From: an uncultured Eubacteriales bacterium
GTDB lineage: Bacteria > Bacillota > Clostridia > Oscillospirales > Oscillospiraceae
Length of the DNA stretch: 64,000 nucleotides
NCBI GenBank assembly: GCA_900316255.1
Contig: ONCI01000002.1
Location: forward strand, 21,072-85,071
Direction of reading: 5' to 3'
In this document: positions 8,049-14,897 of the stretch, one piece after another
Layout of the letters: each line of letters begins with the position of its first letter
Numbering within the stretch: position 1 is the first letter of the stretch
Notes under the pieces: generated by a model
What the model was told of the DNA's origin: nothing
What the model saw: the letters and a program-made list of their open reading frames with translations, nothing else
The model's database searches: none
Translations under genes and position numbers: made by a program

Positions 8049-8077
8049 ATTGTAGCACAGTTTTCCCGGTATTGCAA
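8049..8077 (-). promoter_or_regulatory. Sigma-A promoter of rplS
   Basis: Minus-strand TTGCAA (8077-8072), a 17-base spacer and TACAAT (8054-8049). Confidence 0.85.
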
Positions 8078-8134
8078 GAGCTTTTTTCCCGGGAAACGGC
8101 GGTTTTTTCGCGTCCGAGGCAGGGAGAGCCGCTC

Positions 8135-9271
8135 TCAGGGCTCCAGCACCGTGTCCCAGATCCCGGCGACCTTTTCCCTGGAGTAATCCCGGGCGTGCAG
8201 CATGGCCTCCCGAGCCATCTCCAGGCGGCGGGGCTCATCCTCCATCAGCTCCATCAGGCGCGCGGCAAAGGCCTCCCGATCCCCGTCCGGGACCAGGATC
8301 CCGTCGACGCCGGGACGGATCACCGCCGCGGGTCCCACCCGCACATCAAAGGCCACGCAGGGCAGGCCGCAGCTGAGCGCCTCCAGCAGCACGAAGGGGA
8401 AGCCCTCGCTGACAGAGGTCATGGCGTAGAGCGAGGCACGCTTCATCTCCTCCTCCACGCCGGCGGGAGAAAGCCTTCCGGTAAACACCACAGCGTCCTT
8501 CAGGCCCAGGTCCGCGGTTTTTTGCTCCAGCTTCTCCAGCTCCGGGCCGTCCCCCACGATGTGCAGGCTCCAGTCCGGATGCTTTTCCCGGGTCATGGCA
8601 AAGCAGTCGATCAGCCGGTCAAAGCCCTTTTCCCAGGACATGCGGCCCACGGCCACGATCCGCTTTTCCTTCTCCTCCAGAGAGAAGGGCTCCGGGAAAT
8701 GCTCCAGAAAATTGGGGATTGAGACCACCCGGGTCTTTGCCTTTGCGGGGATCCACTGCCGAACTTCCTCCGCGAGACCGGGGGTCAGCATCACCACCAC
8801 GTCCAGGCCGCTGTAGCCGTGGCGGAAGCCGTCCAGGTAGCGCAGATTGAAGCAGTGATCCTCGTGGACCTGGGCGATCTTCCAGACCTTGGGGTCCCCC
8901 AGCAGGGAGAGGACCAGATTGTCCTCGTGCCGGGTGGTGATCAGGATCCCGTCGTGGATGGAGCGGATAGTCCTTTGGATCGCCATCTTCTTCTCTGCCA
9001 GGACCTTTACCGCATGGACGCTCTCCCGCAGGAAGGCGATCGGCTTCCTGGCGCGGAGGGCGGCATGCCACTCCTTCTGATTGGGTCGATCCTTCAGCAG
9101 ATAGCGCACCTTGACCCGCTCATCCAGCGGGTAGGCCGGGGCATTCGGCATGTCATAGACGCTGATGATCTCCACCGGGTAGCGCTGCACAAAGAGGTTC
9201 GCCATGCTGCAGATGGCCTTTTCCACCCCGCCGTAGGCCAGGTGCAGGGCCAAAATCCGTATCGTTTTCAT
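8135..9271 (-). CDS. Family 4 glycosyltransferase
   Basis: 378 residues, GT-B fold. The N-terminus 'LALHLAYGGVEKAICSMANL' carries the glycine-rich acceptor-side motif of GT4 enzymes. The C-terminal half has 'IVAVGRMSWEKGFDRLIDCF' (about 219-238) and the EX7E region 'SVSEGFPFVLLEALSCGLP' (about 293-311), which binds the nucleotide-sugar donor. Cytoplasmic, retaining mechanism by family. It follows the DUF2344 gene by 9 bases and probably shares its transcript, though its function fits the polysaccharide genes on the other side of rplS. Confidence 0.9.
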   Translation of the reverse strand: MKTIRILALHLAYGGVEKAICSMANLFVQRYPVEIISVYDMPNAPAYPLDERVKVRYLLKDRPNQKEWHAALRARKPIAFLRESVHAVKVLAEKKMAIQRTIRSIHDGILITTRHEDNLVLSLLGDPKVWKIAQVHEDHCFNLRYLDGFRHGYSGLDVVVMLTPGLAEEVRQWIPAKAKTRVVSIPNFLEHFPEPFSLEEKEKRIVAVGRMSWEKGFDRLIDCFAMTREKHPDWSLHIVGDGPELEKLEQKTADLGLKDAVVFTGRLSPAGVEEEMKRASLYAMTSVSEGFPFVLLEALSCGLPCVAFDVRVGPAAVIRPGVDGILVPDGDREAFAARLMELMEDEPRRLEMAREAMLHARDYSREKVAGIWDTVLEP

Positions 9272-9280
9272 GGCGGCACC

Positions 9281-9943
9281 TCAGCGATACACCTGCATCC
9301 CGACGTCGTAGGTCTCGATGCGGGTGAATTTGGCAAAGTCCGGCGCCAGCTCCGGACGGAGCTGCCGCAGGGCCTCCGCCAGCAGCTCCGGGTTGATGGT
9401 GGGCTCCTGGGCGGAGAGAACAGCAGTTATGTCAACCTTTTTCTCTCCCGGTGTGAAGCGGATCTCCCGAATGCCGGGACAGATGTCCGTCTCTCCCATG
9501 CCGCGCTTGGTCTTCTTGGTGATGACGATGGTCTCCTGCCGGTAGAATTTCTGCAGGGCGGCTGCCATCTCAGCAGGGTCCCGCTCATCATAGTCAAAGT
9601 GCCCCTCCACCTGCAGCCACTTGAGCTCGGCCACCTTGCGCTGCGGCTCATAGGCCTCCAGCACCCGGATGCCCTCTGGCATCACGGCGGTGAGCCTTTC
9701 GGGCAGCTCCTGCAGATTCGCTTCCCCCTTCAGCTTGAAATCCATGATCTCGCAGAGGCTCCCGGTGCCCACGGAGAGGGGCAGGGCAATGGCGATCTGG
9801 GGATGGGGGTTGAAGCCCTCGGAGTATTTGAGGGGCAGGCCAGCCCGGTTGAAGGCCCGCTGCATGGTGTGCATCAGGTCCAGGTGGGAGATATAGACGG
9901 CGCGGCCCGTCTTTTCAAAACGCAGTCTCAGCTTATCGCTCAT
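9281..9943 (-). CDS. TIGR03936-type radical-SAM-linked protein (DUF2344)
   Basis: 220 residues. The start 'LRLRFEKTGRAVYISHLDLM' and the segment 'LPLKYSEGFNPHPQIAIALP' (about 36-55) are hallmarks of DUF2344 proteins, which occur beside or fused to TIGR03960 radical-SAM enzymes. The start ATG lies inside the end of that radical-SAM gene (11-base overlap). The pair often accompanies ribosome or RNase-G genes in Clostridia and has been proposed to modify RNA or protein; the reaction is not established. Confidence 0.9.
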   Translation of the reverse strand: MSDKLRLRFEKTGRAVYISHLDLMHTMQRAFNRAGLPLKYSEGFNPHPQIAIALPLSVGTGSLCEIMDFKLKGEANLQELPERLTAVMPEGIRVLEAYEPQRKVAELKWLQVEGHFDYDERDPAEMAAALQKFYRQETIVITKKTKRGMGETDICPGIREIRFTPGEKKVDITAVLSAQEPTINPELLAEALRQLRPELAPDFAKFTRIETYDVGMQVYR

Positions 9944-11774
9944 CGCACTTGATCCCTCCTGTCAGGAGTTTGGCGGCGCCGCAGGCGGCGCACTGGTGCC
10001 GGCAGTCCGGCGAGAGCCGGGACTCGTAGCACATCTCCCGCTCGTGCCAGAGGTGGGCCTTGCGCACGCCCACATCGATATGATCCCAGGGCAGGATCTC
10101 GTCCTTCCCCGCTTCCCGGTGGGCGTAGAAATCCACGTCCACGCCGCAGGTCTGAAAGGCGTCCATCCAGCGCCGGAAGGAGAAGAAGTCCGTCCAGGCG
10201 TCCAGCCGGCCGCCCTGCCGCCAGACTTCCTCGATGGCGTCGGCCACCCGGCGGTCGCCCTTGGAGAGCACCGCCTCGATGAGGCTGGTCTCCGCGTCGT
10301 GCCAGTTGTAGGTCACGTTCCGGGCGGTGATGGCGGAGCGCAGCAGGTTCACCCGGCGCAGGTATTCCTCCAGGGGGATCTGGGCCTCCCACTGGAAGGG
10401 GCTCTGGGGCTTGGGGATGAAGCAGGAGGTGGAGATGGTGATCTTCACGCCCCGGTTCTTGTTTTTGGCGTTCACCCGCCAGCAGTGGAGGATCTGGTTG
10501 GCCATCTCGGCGATGCCCAGGATGTCCTCGTCCGTCTCGGTGGGCAGGCCCAGCATGTAATAGAGCTTCACCGTGTTCCAGCCGCCGGCAAAGGCGATGG
10601 AGCAGGTGTGCAGCACGTCCTCGTCGGTGACGTTTTTGTTCACCGCGTCCCGCAGGCGCTGGCTGCCGCCCTCCACGGCAAAGGTCAGGCCGCTCTTGCG
10701 CACCTTCTGCAGCCGCTCCATGATCTCCATGGAGAAGTTGTCCGCCCGGAGGGAAGGCAGGGACAGGCCGATGCTGTGGGGCTCGCAGTATGCCAATAGC
10801 CCGTCGCAGAGGGCGGGAAGCTGGCGATAGTCACTGGTGGACAGGGAGAGCAGGGTCACGTCCTCGTGACCGGTGTTCTCCAGGGATTCGATGCCCTGGC
10901 GGATCAGGGTCTCCGGCTTCTTGGCCCGGAGGGGGCGGTACACATGCCCCGCCTGGCAGAAGCGGCAGCCCCGGGGGCAGCCGCGGAAGAGCTCCAGACT
11001 CACCCGGTCGTGGACCACCTCGGTGCTGGGCACGATGGGCTTTGTGGGGAAGGGCACCTTGTCCAGATCCGAGATGATGCGCTTCGTGACCCGGGCGGGA
11101 GCGCCGTCCTGCGGCGTCACGGAAGCCACGGTGCCGTCGGCGTTGTAGCGCACCTCGTAGAGCGAGGGCACGTACACGCCCTGGATCTGCGCTGCCTTCA
11201 CCAGAAAATCGTGCTTGGACCAGCCAGAGAGCTTGGCCTCCCGCAGCAGGGTCAGCAGCTCGTTATCCACCTCTTCCCCCTCGCCCACCACGAAGAGGTC
11301 CAGGAAGGGGGCCATGGGCTCGGCGTTCACCGCGGCGGTGCCGCCGGCCCAGATGAGAGGCAGCAGGTTTGGCCGGTCCGCCGTGCGCAGGGGGATCCCC
11401 GCCATGTCCAGCATGTCCAGCACAGTGGTATAGGCCATCTCATAGCCGATGGAAAAGGCCAGGGAGTCAAAGTCCCCCACCGGGTCCCCGCTCTCCAGAG
11501 CGTAAAGGGGGATGCCCGCCTTCTTCATCTCCGCATACATGTCCCCCCAAGGGGCAAAGACCCGCTCGCACCACACAAAGGGAAGGCTGTTCATGGTGTC
11601 GTAGAGGATGCTCATGCCCAGGTTGGACATGCCGATTTCATAGGTGTCGGGGAAGCAGAAGGCCAGACGCAGGTCCACCTGGCTTTTGTCCTTGAGGATC
11701 TGATTGTATTCGCCGCCGGTATAGCGGGCGGGCTTTTGCACCCGGGGAAGGATTCGTTCCAGCGCTTTATCCAT
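9933..11774 (-). CDS. TIGR03960-family B12-binding-type radical SAM protein
   Basis: 613 residues, typical for TIGR03960. The radical-SAM cluster motif is 'CPRGCRFC' (C-x3-C-x2-C, about residues 265-272), within 'LELFRGCPRGCRFCQAGHVY'. The ~260 residues before it correspond to the cobalamin-binding-like domain, and 'FAVEGGSQRLRDAVNK' (about 367-382) is a later core motif. The C-terminus has extra cysteines ('CRHQCAACGA') that could bind another cluster or zinc. Cytoplasmic; reaction unknown. Translationally overlapped with the DUF2344 partner downstream. AGGAGTG precedes the ATG. Confidence 0.92.
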   Translation of the reverse strand: MDKALERILPRVQKPARYTGGEYNQILKDKSQVDLRLAFCFPDTYEIGMSNLGMSILYDTMNSLPFVWCERVFAPWGDMYAEMKKAGIPLYALESGDPVGDFDSLAFSIGYEMAYTTVLDMLDMAGIPLRTADRPNLLPLIWAGGTAAVNAEPMAPFLDLFVVGEGEEVDNELLTLLREAKLSGWSKHDFLVKAAQIQGVYVPSLYEVRYNADGTVASVTPQDGAPARVTKRIISDLDKVPFPTKPIVPSTEVVHDRVSLELFRGCPRGCRFCQAGHVYRPLRAKKPETLIRQGIESLENTGHEDVTLLSLSTSDYRQLPALCDGLLAYCEPHSIGLSLPSLRADNFSMEIMERLQKVRKSGLTFAVEGGSQRLRDAVNKNVTDEDVLHTCSIAFAGGWNTVKLYYMLGLPTETDEDILGIAEMANQILHCWRVNAKNKNRGVKITISTSCFIPKPQSPFQWEAQIPLEEYLRRVNLLRSAITARNVTYNWHDAETSLIEAVLSKGDRRVADAIEEVWRQGGRLDAWTDFFSFRRWMDAFQTCGVDVDFYAHREAGKDEILPWDHIDVGVRKAHLWHEREMCYESRLSPDCRHQCAACGAAKLLTGGIKCDER

Positions 11775-11838
11775 GGCACACTCCTGACAGTATTCTTTCG
11801 GTTCTTATCTTATATAGTTTAACGTATTTTTCCTCTTT

Positions 11839-12411
11839 TTACAAGTCCTCCCGCAGAAGAAGCCAGAGTCCCGGCAGCAGCGGCGCCGCCCCCTTCCCTT
11901 CCAGGGCAAAGACCACGCCGCAGGCGCAGAGCCCGAAGCCCATACCAAAGCCCAGGATCCGGCAGATCCGCTCGCCCCGGCGGCTGCCCAGCGCGGCGCA
12001 GAGCAGGGGCGAGAGGAGTCTGCCCCCGTCCAGAGGCGGCGCGGGGAGCAGATTGAAGAAGCTCAGCAGCAGGCTGATCCCCGCGGTGAGGCTGAGCCAG
12101 TCCTGCCCCGTCTTCCGCCAGAGGAAGGAGGCGAGAAAGGCGTAGAGCAGGCCCGCCGCCGGTCCCGCCGCGGCAATGAGCGCATGGCCAAGAGGCGAAG
12201 TCTCCCCGGCGTAGTCCAGGCGAAAGCCTCCCGCCTCCGCACAGAAGCCGCGGAGGCGGAGGCCCAGGGCCAGGATCGCCGCAACATGCCCCAGCTCGTG
12301 GGCCAGAATGGCAGGCAGCAGGGCCAGCAGCTCCCGGCCCCGCAGGAAGAAGAACAGAGCCGCCGCGAGAAAGGCCGCTCCGGGACTTGCCTCCAGGCGC
12401 AGCTTCCTCAT
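11839..12411 (-). CDS. M50 site-2 metalloprotease, SpoIVFB-like
   Basis: 190 residues, almost entirely hydrophobic with about five or six membrane segments. The zinc motif 'HELGH' is at about residues 33-37, and the third ligand lies in 'NLLPAPPLDGGR' (about 127-138), which matches the NxxPxPxxDGG signature. The family cuts substrates within the membrane; SpoIVFB processes pro-sigma-K during sporulation. The start at 12411 overlaps the upstream small gene in an ATGA junction; the longer frame to 12702 is discarded because it is low-complexity and lies over that gene. Whether this is the sporulation enzyme or another M50 paralogue is unclear, as no SpoIVFA is recognised. Confidence 0.88.
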   Translation of the reverse strand: MRKLRLEASPGAAFLAAALFFFLRGRELLALLPAILAHELGHVAAILALGLRLRGFCAEAGGFRLDYAGETSPLGHALIAAAGPAAGLLYAFLASFLWRKTGQDWLSLTAGISLLLSFFNLLPAPPLDGGRLLSPLLCAALGSRRGERICRILGFGMGFGLCACGVVFALEGKGAAPLLPGLWLLLREDL

Positions 12412-12617
12412 GGTCGCTCCCCCGGCGCCAGCACGGCAATGCGCTCCTCTTCCCCGGAGAAGGCCCTGCCCCAGGCCTCCACCGCCTCCACGCTGCCCGG
12501 GCAGAAGATCTCCTCCGCACGCAGGCGCAGCTCCTCTGCCCGTCCCGGAAACAGCAGCTTCAGAAGGCCCAGCAGTACCAGCAGCGCAGCCCAGGTCAAA
12601 AGGCTTTGCTTTTTCAC
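12408..12617 (-). CDS. Small single-pass membrane protein upstream of M50 protease
   Basis: 69 residues from the GTG at 12617, or 71 from an ATG at 12623. The GTG is preferred because the GGAGG site is seven bases before it, while it directly abuts the ATG. One membrane segment (about 6-23, 'LTWAALLVLLGLLKLLFPG') is followed by a short outside domain ending 'ERIAVLAPGERP'. It overlaps the M50 gene by four bases. No family is recognised; a regulator or scaffold of the protease, in the position SpoIVFA often occupies, is inference. Confidence 0.65.
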   Translation of the reverse strand: MKKQSLLTWAALLVLLGLLKLLFPGRAEELRLRAEEIFCPGSVEAVEAWGRAFSGEEERIAVLAPGERP

Positions 12618-12754
12618 AGACATCCCTCCCCCGGATGGTCAGTCTATGCCCCCGGGGCGGGAAAGATGCCCGAGTCATGAAATGTGAACCGCCATAGGAC
12701 ATAGCATGCGCGTGAAGGCAATTTCAGGCCATCCTGTCCTCAAATCGCACGCTT

Positions 12755-12893
12755 GCCTCTCCCCGCGTCGGGGGAAAGTGCCATCGCGCTGCCAGTGGCA
12801 AAAGAAGCACTCCTGCCTCTCCCCGCGTCGGGGGAAAGTGCCATCGCGCTGCCAGTGGCAAAAGAAGCACTCCTGCCTCTCCCCGCGTCGGGG
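12755..12893. repeat. 60-bp tandem repeat, about 2.3 copies
   Basis: Units at 12755-12814 and 12815-12874 are identical as read; a third starts at 12875 and diverges after about 19 bases. Each starts GCCTCTCCCCGCGTCGGGG. Sixty bases is 20 codons, so both strands stay open through it, but the flanking translation looks like no protein. Confidence 0.9.
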
Positions 12894-12921
12894 AGAGGTG
12901 TCACGAAGTGACGGAGAGGGG
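12875..12921. repeat. REP-like double-hairpin element (copy 1)
   Basis: CCTCTCCCC...GGGGAGAGG forms one hairpin, then GTGTCACGAAGTGAC forms a second, ending GGAGAGGGG. Related elements are at 56145-56199, 56283-56352 and 63169-63232. Probably a dispersed repetitive extragenic palindrome. The remaining sequence up to the tRNA promoter has no recognised feature. Confidence 0.6.
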
Positions 12922-13060
12922 CCGCTGCTGACGGAGGGCTTGTCGCCCTGTCCGCAGAGCCTTCCCCTCTCAGGCGCTTTCGCGCCATCCCCCCCTCTCG
13001 CTTTCGGCGTGGGCAAGACAAAAAACGCGCTGCAAGCCGAGCCCCGCGGGCATTTTTCTC

Positions 13061-13089
13061 TTGACATTTGCCGGAACAGTCATTATAAT
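13061..13089 (+). promoter_or_regulatory. Consensus sigma-A promoter of tRNA-Pro
   Basis: TTGACA (13061-13066), exactly 17 bases, TATAAT (13084-13089): a perfect consensus. Confidence 0.93.
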
Positions 13090-13101
13090 AAACAGGCTTT
13101 A

Positions 13102-13177
13102 CGGGGTGTAGCGCAGCTGGTAGCGCGCATGGTTCGGGACCATGAGGCCGCGAGTTCAAGTCTCGCCACTCCGACCA
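13102..13177 (+). tRNA. tRNA-Pro (CGG)
   Basis: 76 bases with CCA encoded. The acceptor stem CGGGGTG/CACTCCG pairs with one G-U; the anticodon stem CATGG/CCATG encloses TTCGGGA, giving anticodon CGG for proline codon CCG; the T stem is GCGAG/CTCGC. A consensus promoter lies upstream and a terminator directly downstream. Confidence 0.96.
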
Positions 13178-13213
13178 AAAAGGACGGGCCGCCAAATGGC
13201 GGCCCGTCCTTTT
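13178..13213 (+). terminator. tRNA-Pro terminator with 16-bp perfect stem
   Basis: Arms 13178-13193 and 13198-13213 with an AAAT loop; the right arm ends TTTT. The sequence beyond the right arm mirrors the tRNA itself (see next entry), so the stem can extend far into the tRNA. Confidence 0.9.
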
Positions 13214-13264
13214 GGTCGGAGTGGCTGAATGTGGGTTCGCGGCCTCATGAGACCAAACCATGCG
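13214..13264 (-). repeat. Inverted, decayed copy of the tRNA-Pro 3' half
   Basis: Read on the minus strand this matches tRNA-Pro from the anticodon stem to CCA: GCGCATGG, then CATGAGGCCGCGA, then GCCACTCCGACCA. The anticodon stem still pairs (CATGG/TCATG) around TTTGGTC, which would read UGG (proline), while the T stem is ruined and the 5' half is missing. It is a tRNA fossil or a tRNA-derived inverted repeat, not a working tRNA. Confidence 0.75.
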
Positions 13265-13413
13265 CAGCGTGGTTTGGGGAAAAGCGGCCTGCCGCTGCCG
13301 GTGGCAGATAAAGGCTGGCCGCTTTTCGCGCAGCGGTCGAAAAACACGAGGATCAGCGTAAGCCTGAGTGTTTTTCGGGCACCGCAAGCGGGCGCGCAGC
13401 GATGAGGCCGCGA
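13237..13413. repeat. Multi-hairpin element closed by 12-bp inverted repeats
   Basis: Outer arms 13237-13248 and 13402-13413 are exact 12-bp inverted repeats and both match part of tRNA-Pro. Between them are three hairpins: 13253-13260/13270-13277 (8 bp), 13280-13289/13317-13326 (10 bp) and 13338-13347/13368-13377 (10 bp). No start or stop structure suggests coding. After it, 13414-13595 contains nothing recognised. Confidence 0.7.
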
Positions 13414-13595
13414 GTTTCCTGCCCTCAGATGAAACCCTTGCTTTTCACCGTCTCCCGCTGATGGGATGCGGGCGGACGATCAAGGCTCGCCCCTGCGGCT
13501 GGGCTGGGGACGGAGGCGCGGAATGGGCTTCTCCCGACTGCACTTCACCCTTCTCTTTTTCCCTGTAAAAATCGATCTTTTCCCCCACAAAACAT

Positions 13596-13624
13596 TTGAC
13601 ATTCTCCATTGCACCATATAAAAT
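13596..13624 (+). promoter_or_regulatory. Sigma-A promoter of the 2-hydroxyacyl-CoA dehydratase operon
   Basis: TTGACA (13596-13601), a 17-base spacer and TAAAAT (13619-13624). Transcription would start near 13631, about 65 bases before the TTG start. Confidence 0.85.
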
Positions 13625-13694
13625 ATGACAGCTTGTGTCGTTTTCGGCACGAAGAGAGAAAAGGCAATTCGACGCAAAAGAGAGGAAAGCGATT

Positions 13695-14897
13695 TTGAAA
13701 GACTTAAAGCATCTGATTTTCTTTGAGGATCTGCTGCAGAACGCCGACAATGCGCTGATCCGCCAGGCGCAGAGCCAGGGCCGCGTGTGCGTGGCCTACG
13801 TCTGCGAGAACACCCCGGAGCCCCTGCTGAACCTGCCCGGCGCCTTCTCCGCCCGCCTGCGCGCCCCGCGCACTGGCTCCATGGAGATGGCCACCTATTA
13901 CATGACCAGCTTTCTCTGCGAGTACAGCCGTGCTCTGCTGGAGCGGGCCATTGAGGGCGGCTACAACTTTGCCGACGCCATCATCACCCCCGACGGCTGC
14001 TCCATGATGAACCGCTGCGTGGAGAACATGGAGCTGCTGAAGACCATGGGCAAGGACAAGGAGCACTTTTTCTACGAGTACATGGAGATCCCCATGAAGG
14101 CCGACGACAACGGCCTTGAGCTCTATGTGCTGCAGTGCCGGAACCACATCCTCAAGCCCCTGCACGACAACTACGGCATCGACATCTCCGACGCCGCCAT
14201 CCGCCAGGCTGTGAAGGAGCACAACCGGATCTGCGAGCTGATCCGCGCCATCGGCGAATACCGCAAGGGCGAGCATCCCCGCATCACCGGCTATGAGTTC
14301 GCGGTGCTGACCCTCTGCAGCTACGTCTGCCCCAAGGACCTGATCCTGGAGAAGCTGGAGGAGACCCTGGAAGAGCTGAAGACCCGGGAGCCCGACGAGA
14401 AGAGCGCCTACCGCGCCCGCGTGCTGGTGGTGGGCTCCGAGATCGACGACACCGACTTCATCAAGCTGGTGGAGGATTCCGGCGCCTACGTCTGCGCCGA
14501 CCGCTATTGCTACGGCTCTCTCCCCGGCCGGAACCCCATCGAGCTGAATGACGATGAGGACGCTCTGACCCAGATCTGCCGTATCTACATGAACCGGGGC
14601 CAGTGCCCTCGCTTCATGAACACCGAGAAGATGAACGCCCGGCGCGCCTATGTGGATCAGCTCGCCAGGGAGTATGAGGCCGACGGCATCATTTATGAGC
14701 AGATGAAGTTCTGCGATCCCTGGGCCTATGAGAAGATGCTGGGCTCCCACATCCTGCGCAGCGACTACGGCTACCCCGTGCTGGCCGTTGACCGCCCCTA
14801 TTCCATCGCCTCCTCCGGCCAGATGCGCACCCGCGTCCAGGCCTTTGTGGAGAGTGTGGAGATCAAGAAGATTCAGGGAGGCGAAAAGCATGAATAA
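13695..14897 (+). CDS. 2-hydroxyacyl-CoA dehydratase family protein, HgdB-like subunit
   Basis: 400 residues from a TTG at 13695, chosen because AGAGGAAA precedes it by about 8 bases and the promoter at 13596-13624 would start transcription at or before the GTG at 13635. Family features are a conserved cysteine in 'ADAIITPDGCSMMNR', the HgdB-type C-terminal signature 'IYEQMKFCDPWAYEK', and the end 'GYPVLAVDRPY'. These cysteines ligate a [4Fe-4S] cluster in the radical dehydratases (HgdAB, FldBC) and benzoyl-CoA reductases. Its stop overlaps the next gene by 8 bases. The ATP-dependent activator (HgdC/FldI) these enzymes need is not in the window. Substrate unknown. Confidence 0.85.
   Translation: MKDLKHLIFFEDLLQNADNALIRQAQSQGRVCVAYVCENTPEPLLNLPGAFSARLRAPRTGSMEMATYYMTSFLCEYSRALLERAIEGGYNFADAIITPDGCSMMNRCVENMELLKTMGKDKEHFFYEYMEIPMKADDNGLELYVLQCRNHILKPLHDNYGIDISDAAIRQAVKEHNRICELIRAIGEYRKGEHPRITGYEFAVLTLCSYVCPKDLILEKLEETLEELKTREPDEKSAYRARVLVVGSEIDDTDFIKLVEDSGAYVCADRYCYGSLPGRNPIELNDDEDALTQICRIYMNRGQCPRFMNTEKMNARRAYVDQLAREYEADGIIYEQMKFCDPWAYEKMLGSHILRSDYGYPVLAVDRPYSIASSGQMRTRVQAFVESVEIKKIQGGEKHE

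Noticed and set aside
12755-12893. Possible CRISPR array or coding minisatellite
   Set aside because: Repeats are contiguous with no spacers and do not belong to a credible reading frame.
12740-13387. Open frame on the minus strand with text like 'WRDLNSRPHGPEPCA'
   Set aside because: It runs antisense through tRNA-Pro and its inverted copy; this is a known type of spurious protein. Same for 23806-24078 and 56471-56692 at the other tRNAs.
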